A DNA stretch of 64,000 nucleotides from Piscinibacter defluvii (GTDB taxonomy: Bacteria > Pseudomonadota > Gammaproteobacteria > Burkholderiales > Burkholderiaceae_C), in the NCBI RefSeq assembly GCF_004011805.1, contig NZ_ML137200.1, positions 2,636-66,635 on the forward strand. The letters are read 5' to 3'. The translations under genes and the position numbers were made by a program. The notes under the pieces were generated by a model that saw only the letters and a list, made by a program, of their open reading frames with translations, was not told where the DNA came from and ran no database searches. Shown here piece by piece: positions 24,494 through 32,500 of this stretch (position 1 is the stretch's first letter; every line of letters begins with the position of its first letter).

Positions 24494-25294
24494 TCAATCG
24501 GCGCGCCGCACCGGCGGCTGCACGGGCGGTTTCCAGCCGGCGTCCTGCTCCCAGCGCTTGGCGTAGCGGTAGAAGGTCTGCTCGCCGTAGGCGAAGGCGA
24601 TAACGAAGCCGGGCCAGCCGTCGAGCAGGCCGCGCTTGAAGATCCAGTGCTTGACGAAGGCCCAGAAGGCACTGGCCAGTGCGCGCGGCATCGACGCGCG
24701 GCCCGGCTTGACCTTGGCCGCGCCGAGATCGGAGTAGCGGTCGAACTTGCGGATCACCTCGTGCAGGTTGCGGAACGGGAACTGCCATATCGCATTCTTC
24801 AGCCGCCCGAGCGGCTTGTCCGTGAGCAGGCGGTAACCCTCGTGAACGGGCTCCAGCGTGTAGGCCATCGCGCCGCGCCGGAACAGCTGCGGCTGGCGGA
24901 AGTTCGGATACCACCCGGAGTGCCGGATCCAGCGCCCCATGAAGAAGTTGCGCCGCGGCACGAGGTAGGCATCGAGCGCGTTCGGGTCGGCCATGAGGGC
25001 GCGCACCTCGTCCCTCACCTCGGGCGTGCAGCGCTCGTCGGAATCGAGGCTGAAGATCCAGTCGCCGGTGCAGTGCGAGATGGCCTGGTTGCGCAGGTCG
25101 CCGAAGCCCTTGAACTCGACGTCGACCACGCGCGCGCCCATGCTGCGGGCGATCTCGGCCGTGCCGTCGGTGCTGTGCGAGTCGACGAGCACGATCTCGT
25201 CGGCCCACAGGGCGGTGGCGATGGCCTCGCGGATCTTCTCCGCTTCGTTGTAGGCGATGATGTAGAGCGAGACGGTCGGCATCGCGGCGCGCAT
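24494..25294 (-). CDS. Family 2 glycosyltransferase, LPS-core type
   Basis: 266 residues (an ATG at 25282 would give 262 and starts right at the fold). GT-A fold: PTVSLYIIAYNEAEKIREAI at the start, DEIVLVDSHSTDGT, then the metal-binding SLDSDERC near 83-90, and WYPNFRQPQLFRRGAM, which matches the KdtX/WaaE family of lipopolysaccharide-core beta-1,4-glucosyltransferases. The C-terminal part (WAFVKHWIFKRGLLDGWPGF) is also typical of that family. It should add a sugar to the inner core on the cytoplasmic face. It is divergent from msbA and ends 47 bases before the tolB start, so tolB may depend partly on its transcription. Confidence 0.85.
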   Translation of the reverse strand: MRAAMPTVSLYIIAYNEAEKIREAIATALWADEIVLVDSHSTDGTAEIARSMGARVVDVEFKGFGDLRNQAISHCTGDWIFSLDSDERCTPEVRDEVRALMADPNALDAYLVPRRNFFMGRWIRHSGWYPNFRQPQLFRRGAMAYTLEPVHEGYRLLTDKPLGRLKNAIWQFPFRNLHEVIRKFDRYSDLGAAKVKPGRASMPRALASAFWAFVKHWIFKRGLLDGWPGFVIAFAYGEQTFYRYAKRWEQDAGWKPPVQPPVRRAD

Positions 25295-25329
25295 TGTAGG
25301 CGCGTGCCGCAGGGGATAATCCCGGCCGC

Positions 25330-27087
25330 ATGTCGACGCCCGCCGCGCCCGCGCCCGAGACCCCCGCCCCGATGATGCAGCGCCTTGCCCGGGTGCTGCC
25401 CTACTTCCACGACAGCCGCGGCGCGCTGGCGGTGGCGGCGCTGGGCATGGTGGTGGCGGCGCTCACCGAGCCGCTGGTGCCCGCGCTGATGAAGCCGCTG
25501 CTCGACCAGGGCTTCCAGGCCGGCGCGCTGCCGCTGTGGCTCGTGCCGCTGGTCATCGTCGGCCTGTTCGCGCTGCGCGGCGCAGCCGGCTTCGTGGCGC
25601 AGTACGCGCTGAACTGGGCCGCGCAGCGCTGCATCCTCGGCCTGCGCGGGGCGATGTTCGCGCGCCTGCTGGATGCCGCACCGCCGCTGTTCGCGCGGCA
25701 GAACGCCAGCGCGCTGACCAACACGCTGGTCTACGAGGTGCAGAACGGCGCGTTCTACGTCGTCAACTCGATGCTCTCGGCGATCAAGGACGCGCTGACG
25801 CTGATCGCACTGATGTTCTACCTGCTGTGGCTGAACTGGCAGCTGACGCTGCTGGCCGGCGTGCTGTTCCCGGCCGTCGCGGTGACCATGCGCACGCTGA
25901 CGCGCCGCCTGCACCGCCTGACCGTGGACAGCCAGAAGGCCACCGATGAGCTCGCCTACGTGGTGGAGGAGAACGTGCTGGCCTGGCGCATCGTGCGGCT
26001 GCACGAGGCCGGGCCCTCGCAGCAGCGCCGCTTCGCCGACGCGAGCGAGCGGCTGCGCCGGCTGTCGATCAAGTCGGTGGTCGCGGCCGGGCTGATGACG
26101 CCGCTGACCCAGGTGCTGGCGGCGATCGCGCTGTCGACCGTGCTGACCGTCGCCCTGTGGCAGAGCCGCGCGTCGGGCACGACGATCGGCGGCTTCGTCG
26201 CCTTCATCACCGCGATGCTGATGCTGATCGCGCCGGTCAAGCGGCTGTCGGAGGTGTCGGGCTTCATCACGCGCGGGCTGGTGTCGTTCGAGCGCTCGCT
26301 GCGCCTGATCGACGAGACACCGGTCGAGCACGGCGGCACGCACGACCCGGGCCGCGCCCGCGGCGAACTGCGGCTGCAGGGCGTGAGCCTGCGCTACCGC
26401 GACGACCAGCCGCCCGCGCTGGACGGCGTGGACCTGGCGATCGCGGCCGGCGAATCCGTCGCCCTGGTCGGGCCCTCGGGCGCCGGCAAGACCAGCCTGA
26501 TCAACCTGCTGCCGCGCTTCGTCGATGCCCAGGACGGCGCGGTGCTGCTCGACGGCGTGCCGCTGGCGCAATGGTCGCCGCATGCGCTGCGGCGCCAGTT
26601 CGCGCTGGTCAGCCAGGACGTGGTGCTGTTCAACGACAGCGTGGCGGCCAACGTGGCGCTCGGCCGCGAGGTGGACCGCGCGCGGGTCGAGTCCGCGCTG
26701 CGCGACGCCAACCTGTGGGACTTCGTGCAGACGCTGCCGGCCGGGATCGACAGCCCGGTGGGCCACAACGGCAGCCAGCTCTCGGGCGGGCAGCGCCAGC
26801 GCCTGGCGATCGCCCGCGCCATCTACCAGGACGCGCCGGTGCTGATCCTCGACGAGGCCACCTCGGCGCTCGATTCCGAGTCCGAGCGCCTGGTGCAGCA
26901 GGCGCTGGCGCGGCTGATGCGCGGGCGCACCAGCATCGTCATCGCGCACCGGCTCTCGACCATCGAGAACGCCGACCGCATCGTCGCGCTGGAGGCCGGG
27001 CGCGTGGTCGAGCAGGGGCCGCATGCCGAGCTGCTGGCGCGCGGCGGGCTCTACGCGCGGCTGCACGCGCTGCAATTCCGCGGCTGA
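25330..27087 (+). CDS. msbA: Lipid A flippase MsbA
   Basis: 585 residues, the usual length of MsbA half-transporters: six membrane helices in about 1-330, then an ABC domain. Visible motifs are Walker A GPSGAGKTSL (about 379-388), the ABC signature LSGGQRQRLAIARA (about 483-496), Walker B VLILDEATSALD (about 503-514) and the H-loop IVIAHRLSTIE. MsbA moves lipid A-core across the inner membrane with ATP. Its place between a core glycosyltransferase and a GT9 glycosyltransferase supports the lipid A role over a general multidrug exporter. A GATAAT-like box lies roughly ten bases upstream of the ATG, and no Shine-Dalgarno is visible. Confidence 0.92.
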   Translation: MSTPAAPAPETPAPMMQRLARVLPYFHDSRGALAVAALGMVVAALTEPLVPALMKPLLDQGFQAGALPLWLVPLVIVGLFALRGAAGFVAQYALNWAAQRCILGLRGAMFARLLDAAPPLFARQNASALTNTLVYEVQNGAFYVVNSMLSAIKDALTLIALMFYLLWLNWQLTLLAGVLFPAVAVTMRTLTRRLHRLTVDSQKATDELAYVVEENVLAWRIVRLHEAGPSQQRRFADASERLRRLSIKSVVAAGLMTPLTQVLAAIALSTVLTVALWQSRASGTTIGGFVAFITAMLMLIAPVKRLSEVSGFITRGLVSFERSLRLIDETPVEHGGTHDPGRARGELRLQGVSLRYRDDQPPALDGVDLAIAAGESVALVGPSGAGKTSLINLLPRFVDAQDGAVLLDGVPLAQWSPHALRRQFALVSQDVVLFNDSVAANVALGREVDRARVESALRDANLWDFVQTLPAGIDSPVGHNGSQLSGGQRQRLAIARAIYQDAPVLILDEATSALDSESERLVQQALARLMRGRTSIVIAHRLSTIENADRIVALEAGRVVEQGPHAELLARGGLYARLHALQFRG

Positions 27088-27098
27088 GCCCCAGCACC

Positions 27099-28208
27099 AT
27101 GCCGGGCATCGTGCGCTGGGGCCTGCTCGACGCGCTGGACGCGCGCCGCGCGCGGCTGCCGTGGCCGGGCCGGCTGCTGATCGTCGGCCCGGGCGGGCTG
27201 GGCGACACGGTGCTGGCGCTGCCCCTGCTGCGCCGCCTGCAGCAGGCGAGCCCGGGCACGCAGGTCCGCTGGCTCGGGCGGCGCGCCTACGCCGGCATCG
27301 TGCAGGCGATGGGCGTGGCCGGGTTCGAGGCCTTCGAGGACTACCCGGACGCCTTCGACCCGGCGCGCTTCGACGCGATCCTGGCGATCGGCGACCTGGG
27401 CGCCGAGTTCTTCGGCGGCGCCGAGCGCCTGGCGCGCGTACCGCTGCGCATCGGCATGACGATCGCCCGGCAGCGCCCGCGCTGGGCCAACCACCTGGTG
27501 CGCACCAGCGTGTTCGGGCGCCCGCGCCACGAGGTGCAGCGCCACCTGCGCCTGCTCGCACCTTTCGGCGCCGGCGCGCCGGCAAGCAGCGTCGAACTCG
27601 CGCACAGCCTGCAGCTGGACGCACCGGCCGCCCCATTGCCGCTGGACCTGCCCGCGACGCCGGTGGTGCTGCACCCCTATTCGATGGGCCATGCGCGCGA
27701 ATGGCCCGAAGCGCACTGGCGCACGCTCGCCGGCGAACTGGCGGCGCTGCGCAGCCCGGTGGTGTTCACCGGCTCGGCCGCCGAGGGCGTGCGCTTCGCC
27801 GCCGCCTGGCCGCCGATCGAGCGGCCTGCCGGCGTGCACGACGCCTTCGGCCGGCTCGACCTGACCCAGCTTGCCGCCCTGCTCGGCCGCGCGCGCGCCA
27901 TCGTCGCCTGCAGCACCGGGCCGTTGCACCTGGCGGCCGCGCTGGGCACGCCGGCACTCGGCCTGTACGTGCCGCGCAAGGGGCTCGGCATCGAGCGCTG
28001 GGCCGCACTCGGCCCGAAGGCGCTGAGCGTGCAGGTCGACCGGCATTGCCGGCGGCGGTGCCAGAATGGCGCGTGCCCCTGCATCGCGGCGCTGGACGCC
28101 GGCCACGTCGCGCGGGCGCTGCCGCCCACCCGCGCCGAGGCGCCGGATGCCCAGGCGCTCGCCCACTGGCACCAGCACCGCGGCACCGCCGCCCCGGAGA
28201 TCCCATGA
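27099..28208 (+). CDS. Family 9 glycosyltransferase (heptosyltransferase-like)
   Basis: 369 residues from the ATG at 27099, 11 bases after msbA. GT-B fold of the ADP-heptose:LPS heptosyltransferase group: RLLIVGPGGLGDTVLALPLL at the start, a central TPVVLHPYSMGHAREWPEAHW (sugar-nucleotide region), VVFTGSAAEG, and the C-terminal IVACSTGPLHLAAALGTPALGLY, the GPxHLA motif of GT9. A late Cys cluster (HCRRRCQNGACPCI) and a roughly 40-residue tail are less typical. It probably adds heptose or a related sugar to the LPS core. It overlaps the next gene by four bases (ATGA). Confidence 0.85.
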   Translation: MPGIVRWGLLDALDARRARLPWPGRLLIVGPGGLGDTVLALPLLRRLQQASPGTQVRWLGRRAYAGIVQAMGVAGFEAFEDYPDAFDPARFDAILAIGDLGAEFFGGAERLARVPLRIGMTIARQRPRWANHLVRTSVFGRPRHEVQRHLRLLAPFGAGAPASSVELAHSLQLDAPAAPLPLDLPATPVVLHPYSMGHAREWPEAHWRTLAGELAALRSPVVFTGSAAEGVRFAAAWPPIERPAGVHDAFGRLDLTQLAALLGRARAIVACSTGPLHLAAALGTPALGLYVPRKGLGIERWAALGPKALSVQVDRHCRRRCQNGACPCIAALDAGHVARALPPTRAEAPDAQALAHWHQHRGTAAPEIP

Positions 28209-28783
28209 CGCTGCCGATCAGCCGCTACCCCGTTCCCGCCCTCGACACGCTTCCGTCGGACGTGCGCGAGCGCATCCTGCAGGTGCAGGAGAAGTCGGGT
28301 TTCGTGCCCAACGTGTTCCTCGCGCTGGCGCACCGGCCCGACGAGTTCCGCGCCTTCTTCGCCTACCACGACGCGCTGATGCTGCGCCCCTCGGGCCTCT
28401 CCAAGGGCGAGAAGGAGATGATCGTGGTGGCCACCAGCGGCGCGAACCAGTGCCTCTACTGCGTGGTGGCGCATGGCGCGATCCTGCGCATCTACGAGAA
28501 GAACCCGCTGCTCGCGGACCAGGTGGCGGTGAACTACCGCAAGGCCGACATCACGCCGCGCCAGCGCGCGATGCTCGACTTCGCGCTCAAGGTCTGCCTC
28601 GATTCCGCAGCCGTCGGCGAGGACGATTTCGCCGCGCTGCGCGCACACGGCTTCAGCGACGAGGATGCCTGGGACATCGGCGCGATCACCGCACTGTTCG
28701 GGCTGTCCAACCGCATGGCCAACCTCACGTCGATGCAGCCGAATCCGGAGTTCTTCCTGCTGGGCCGCGTTCCGCGCCCATGA
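28205..28783 (+). CDS. AhpD-like peroxidase-related protein (carboxymuconolactone decarboxylase family)
   Basis: 192 residues from an ATG overlapping the previous stop. The core motif LSKGEKEMIVVATSGANQCLYC followed by VVAHG gives the CxxC...H redox centre of AhpD-like proteins (Cys pair near residues 79-82, His near 86). The N-terminal PALDTLPSDVRERILQVQEKSGFVPNVF and the C-terminal FGLSNRMANLTSMQPNPEF are hallmarks of the uncharacterised peroxidase-related subfamily. It could reduce peroxides or act in disulfide exchange in the cytoplasm. Its placement by four-base overlaps on both sides between two glycosyltransferases is odd and implies co-expression with envelope synthesis. Confidence 0.85.
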   Translation: MTLPISRYPVPALDTLPSDVRERILQVQEKSGFVPNVFLALAHRPDEFRAFFAYHDALMLRPSGLSKGEKEMIVVATSGANQCLYCVVAHGAILRIYEKNPLLADQVAVNYRKADITPRQRAMLDFALKVCLDSAAVGEDDFAALRAHGFSDEDAWDIGAITALFGLSNRMANLTSMQPNPEFFLLGRVPRP

Positions 28784-29688
28784 CCGAGCGCGCCGGCGCG
28801 CCGCCGGACATCACGCCGGTGCTGGTGACCTACAACAGTGCCGGCATCCTCGGCTGGTCGCTGCCGCCGCTGGCGGACTGCCCGGCGGTGGTGGTGGTCG
28901 ACAACCGCAGCGCCGACGACACCGTGGCGCGCGTGCGCGAGCTGCTGCCGGGCGCCACGCTGATCGAGGCCGGCCGCAACCTCGGCTTCGGCCGCGCCAA
29001 CAACCTCGGCCTGGAGGCCGTGAGCACGCCCTGGGCGCTGCTGCACAACCCGGACGCACGGCTCGAGCCCGGCACGTTGTGGGCGCTGCACGAGGCGGCG
29101 CAACGCCACCCCGAGGCGGCCATCATCGCCCCCGCGTTGTGGGACCAGGAAGGCGACGCCCCGCCGGTGATCGCCGACTTCTTCCGCGGCCCCTGGCATG
29201 CGCCGGCGTCGCGGCCCGCGCCCGAGCCGGCGGGCGAGCTGTGCGCCGAGTTCGTCACCGGCGCGGCGATGCTGCTGAACATGGCGCTGATGCGCCGGGT
29301 GGGCTTCTTCGACCCGTGGTTCTTCCTCTACTTCGAGGACGACGAGCTGTGCCTGCGGGTGCGTGCGGCGGGCCTGCCCATCCTGGTCGTGCCGCAGGCG
29401 CGCATGCGGCACCGGGTGCGCCAGTCGAGCACGCCGAGCGCACGCACGACGCTGCGGCGCATCTACTGCATGACGCTGTCCAAGCTCTACCTGACGCGCA
29501 AGGTGTTCGGCACCGGCGCCTGCGTGGCGCTGGCGCTGCGCAGCGGGCTGGCCAGCGCACTGGCCCTGCCCTTCATGCTGCTGACGCTGCAGCGCGAGCG
29601 CGCGATGCGCCACGCCGCGCGGGCCGGAGCGGCGCTGATGGCCTGGCGCCACCTGCGCCGCGCGCACTGCTTCGAGCCCGACGCCTGA
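28780..29688 (+). CDS. Family 2 glycosyltransferase (rhamnosyltransferase-like)
   Basis: 302 residues from an ATG that overlaps the upstream stop. GT-A fold: TPVLVTYNSAGILGWSLPPL, VVVVDNRSADDTV, LIEAGRNLGFGRANNLGLE and LLHNPDARLEPG, the last being the DxD-type metal site common to rhamnosyltransferases. Later motifs are FVTGAAMLLNMALMRRVGFFD and FLYFEDDELCLRVRAAG with the catalytic ED-D. The C-terminus has a hydrophobic patch near 260-275. It likely adds a deoxyhexose to an LPS core or surface glycan. It ends head-on against the next gene, the two stops abutting as TGATCA. Confidence 0.85.
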   Translation: MTERAGAPPDITPVLVTYNSAGILGWSLPPLADCPAVVVVDNRSADDTVARVRELLPGATLIEAGRNLGFGRANNLGLEAVSTPWALLHNPDARLEPGTLWALHEAAQRHPEAAIIAPALWDQEGDAPPVIADFFRGPWHAPASRPAPEPAGELCAEFVTGAAMLLNMALMRRVGFFDPWFFLYFEDDELCLRVRAAGLPILVVPQARMRHRVRQSSTPSARTTLRRIYCMTLSKLYLTRKVFGTGACVALALRSGLASALALPFMLLTLQRERAMRHAARAGAALMAWRHLRRAHCFEPDA

Positions 29689-30591
29689 TCAGGCGGGAAA
29701 GTAGCGCTCGCACTTCTCGACGAAGGCCTGCACGCTCGCGTTGCTGCGCGACTCCTGCGCCTTCAGGTGCGGCAGCAGCAGCGGCTGGGTCTCGATCGCG
29801 TGGGCGATGTCGTCGAAGCCGTAGGCCAGGCCGTAGCGGTCCTTCGGGTCCGGGTACCACTGTTCCTTCGTGACGCCGGGCTCGGGCACGACGATCGAGA
29901 CGCAGCCGCACAGCGCCGCGTACAGCGAGTACATGGTGTAGGCGTCGTACGAGATGCAGGTCTGCACGCGGTTGAACACCTGGGCGAGCTGCGAATGCGG
30001 CAGCTTGTCGACCAGCACCGAGTCCTTCAGGTCGTGCACCAGCGTGCGGCCCTTGCCCTTGCGCAGGATGTAGGCGCTGCCGCGGCGCGCGCCGGTGTTG
30101 ACGGTCTTGTAGACGTCGTCGCGTACCCAGACGGTCTTGAGCAGGTTGTCGCCGCCGTCGGGGTTGAGCGCCGGGTCGTCGAAGGCCTTCTGGTAGAAGA
30201 AGTAGCGGTCGTCGGGGCCGTACTCGACCCGGCCCTTGTGGAAGCCCGGCTTGTGCAGCAGCCAGCGCACCACGTGCCGCGCGCGCAGAGGGTTGCCGTG
30301 CACGATCTCGGGGTAGACGACGATCGCGCCTTCCAGGTCGGCCCGCGTGGCCAGCGGTGTGTGAAACACCGGGCAGGTGCGATACGGGCGGCGCCAGGCG
30401 CGGCGGTACCAGCGCCAGGCGGCCAGCGCGTACTCGCCGCGGTGCGCCTCGTCGTAGAGCGGCTTGCGCGCCGGCCACAGCCGCGCCTGCTGGCCGCCGC
30501 GGTTCAGCAGGTCGCACAGCCGGTGCAGCGCGATCACGCCGCCGTTGTTCTCGTCGAAGCTGTCGGCGAAGACGATGAAGCGGCGGGGCAT
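29689..30591 (-). CDS. Unrecognised protein, possible GT-B glycosyltransferase of the glycan cluster
   Basis: 300 residues. The start RRFIVFADSFDENNGGVIALHRLCDLLNRGGQQARLWP looks like the N-terminal Rossmann half of a GT-B glycosyltransferase (the GGV-x-x-L-H-x-L motif). The later part has CISYDAYTMYSLYAALCGCVSIVVPEPGVTKEQW, which resembles the acceptor/donor loop where a glycosyltransferase recognises its sugar nucleotide, including the acidic PEPG. I cannot match it to a named family; WavQ-like LPS proteins look similar in layout. It lies one base after the aminotransferase gene on the same strand, so it likely acts with it on the same sugar. Confidence 0.65.
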   Translation of the reverse strand: MPRRFIVFADSFDENNGGVIALHRLCDLLNRGGQQARLWPARKPLYDEAHRGEYALAAWRWYRRAWRRPYRTCPVFHTPLATRADLEGAIVVYPEIVHGNPLRARHVVRWLLHKPGFHKGRVEYGPDDRYFFYQKAFDDPALNPDGGDNLLKTVWVRDDVYKTVNTGARRGSAYILRKGKGRTLVHDLKDSVLVDKLPHSQLAQVFNRVQTCISYDAYTMYSLYAALCGCVSIVVPEPGVTKEQWYPDPKDRYGLAYGFDDIAHAIETQPLLLPHLKAQESRSNASVQAFVEKCERYFPA

Positions 30592-30592
30592 C

Positions 30593-31813
30593 TCAGCCGG
30601 AGGTTCGGCCCGCGAGCCGCTCGCGCAGCGCCGGGCCCTGCCCGACCATCAGCGCCAGCAGGTCGCACAGGCGCTGGATGTCCTCGCCCGACACGCCGGT
30701 GCCGGTGGGCAGGATCAGCAGCCTGGCGGCCACCGCGTCGGTGTGCGGCAGGCGTGCCGCGGCGCGCGGGTAGAGCGTGCGGTAGGGCTCCATGCGGTGG
30801 CAGCCGGGCCAGAAGTACTTGCGCGCCATCACGTTCTCGGCCCACAGCGCCTCGACCAACTGGTCGCGGCTCGGCCCGCCCGGCGCCGGCGTGTACTCGA
30901 CCACCACGTACTGCCAGTTGCAGCGCTCGGCCTCGTCGTAGGCGAACAGCTGCATGCCGGGGATGCACGCCAGCCGTTCCCGGTAGGCGTGGTGGTTGCG
31001 CCGGTTCGTCTCGACGAACTCGGGCAGCGCGCGCAGCGAGGTCAGGCCCATCGCGGCCGACACCTCGCTCATCTTGCCGTTGGTGCCGATGTGCACCACG
31101 TTGTCGTAGCCGGCGAAGCCGAAGTTGGTCATCAGCCGGATCTTCTTCGCCAGCGCGTCGTCGTCCGTCGCGATCGCGCCGCCCTCGAAGGAGTTGAAGA
31201 ACTTGGTGGCGTGGAAGCTGAACACCTCGGCCCGGCCGAAGCCGCCGATCATGCGGCCGCGGTGCGAGCAGCCGAAGGCATGCGCCGCATCGAACATCAG
31301 GTGCAGGCCGTGGCGCCGCGCGATGTCGTCCAGCGCGTCGATGTTGCACTCGCGGCCCCAGACGTGCACGCCGAGGATGCCGGTGGTGCGGTCGGTGATC
31401 AGCTTCTCCACCTCCACCGGGTCGAGCACGTGGGTGGCCGGGTCGATGTCACAGAACACCGGCGTGATCTGCTGCCACTGCAGCGCGTGCGCGGTGGCGA
31501 TGAAGGTCATCGCCGGCACGATCACCTCGCCGCTCATCGGCAGCGCGCGGATCGCGATCTCCAGGCCGATGGTCGCGTTGCAGACGGCGATGACGTTGCG
31601 CACGCCGAGGAAGGCGGCCAGTTCGCGCTCGAGCTCCTGCACGCACTCGCCGTTGTTGGTGAACCAGCGCGAATCGAGGATGCGCTCGACACGCTGCAGG
31701 AAGTAGGCGCGGTCGCCCAGGTTGGGCTGGCCGACGTGCAGCTTGCGCTCGAAGGCCGGCGCGCCGCCGAACACGGCCAGCGCGTCGAGCGAGGACTTGG
31801 TCGCGGTGCTCAA
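30593..31813 (-). CDS. DegT/DnrJ/EryC1/StrS-family sugar aminotransferase
   Basis: 406 residues from a TTG at 31813, with AAGGGA about eight bases upstream; no in-frame ATG lies nearby. PLP-dependent transfer of an amino group to a keto-sugar nucleotide. Signatures are SRWFTNNGECVQELERELAAFLG, VIVPAMTFIATAHALQW, FDAAHAFGCSHRGR, and the PLP lysine in FSFHATKFFNSFEGGA (about residue 195), plus the C-terminal YRTLYP. The product would be an aminodeoxysugar for an O-antigen or glycan. It is followed one base later by the unrecognised glycosyltransferase-like gene and preceded by the PglD-like acetyltransferase (four bases), a classic pair for making N-acylated amino sugars. The exact sugar cannot be read from sequence. 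Confidence 0.87.
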   Translation of the reverse strand: MSTATKSSLDALAVFGGAPAFERKLHVGQPNLGDRAYFLQRVERILDSRWFTNNGECVQELERELAAFLGVRNVIAVCNATIGLEIAIRALPMSGEVIVPAMTFIATAHALQWQQITPVFCDIDPATHVLDPVEVEKLITDRTTGILGVHVWGRECNIDALDDIARRHGLHLMFDAAHAFGCSHRGRMIGGFGRAEVFSFHATKFFNSFEGGAIATDDDALAKKIRLMTNFGFAGYDNVVHIGTNGKMSEVSAAMGLTSLRALPEFVETNRRNHHAYRERLACIPGMQLFAYDEAERCNWQYVVVEYTPAPGGPSRDQLVEALWAENVMARKYFWPGCHRMEPYRTLYPRAAARLPHTDAVAARLLILPTGTGVSGEDIQRLCDLLALMVGQGPALRERLAGRTSG

Positions 31814-31817
31814 GCGT

Positions 31818-32474
31818 TCATCCCTTCCTGGCCAGCGGCGCCGCCGGATTGCCCACCACGGTGGCGCCGGGCGGCACGCTCTTCGTGACCACCGCGCCCA
31901 TGCCGACCACCGCGCCGGCGCCGATCACCACCGGCCGGTCCGGCGCGCCCTCGCGCAGCACGGCGCCGGTGCCGATGTAGGCATGGTCCTCGATGCGCAC
32001 GCGGCCGTTGCACATCACGCCCGGCGCGAAGGTGACGAAGTCGCCGATCACGCAGTCGTGCGCCACGTACGAGTAGATGTTGGCGTGAAAGAAGCGGCCG
32101 ATGGTCGCGTTGGAGGTCACGGTCGTGAACGGGCACAGGATCGCGCCCTCGCCGATGCGGTTGCCCGCAAGCTGCACGCTGTTGGCCGCCACCACGTCGA
32201 ACGGCGCCGCGCCCGCGGCGATGAAGCGGTCGGCGATGCGCCGGCGCGCCTGGTGGTCGGCGATGGCGATGTTGAAGCGGCGCTCGCCGCCCGCGGCGAG
32301 GAAGGTCTCGGCGTCGAGCACGCGGTGGCCGTTGACCGGCCCGGCGGCGCCGAACTCGACCACGAACACCGCCTCGAATTCGCCCGGCGCATGCCGCGCC
32401 GCGAGCATCTGCTGCGCGACGGGCATCACCTCGCGGCCGAAGCCGCCGGCGCCGACGATGCCGTACAGGATCAT
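31818..32474 (-). CDS. PglD-like sugar O/N-acetyltransferase (left-handed beta helix)
   Basis: 218 residues. The N-terminal Rossmann-like start ILYGIVGAGGFGREVMPVAQQ is the NeuD/PglD sugar-nucleotide binding domain, and about residues 100-210 carry hexapeptide repeats (NRIGEGAILCPFTTV, NATIGRFFHANIYSYVAHD, CVIGDFVTFAPG, VRIEDHAYIGTGAVL, VVIGAGAVVGMGAVV). The catalytic His is in VAHDCVIG. It should acetylate the amino sugar produced by the neighbouring aminotransferase. RNase G lies 26 bases upstream on the same strand, so transcription may run on from the housekeeping block. Confidence 0.85.
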   Translation of the reverse strand: MILYGIVGAGGFGREVMPVAQQMLAARHAPGEFEAVFVVEFGAAGPVNGHRVLDAETFLAAGGERRFNIAIADHQARRRIADRFIAAGAAPFDVVAANSVQLAGNRIGEGAILCPFTTVTSNATIGRFFHANIYSYVAHDCVIGDFVTFAPGVMCNGRVRIEDHAYIGTGAVLREGAPDRPVVIGAGAVVGMGAVVTKSVPPGATVVGNPAAPLARKG

Positions 32475-32500
32475 GACGGGTCTCCTGGCTGAACGGTGCG

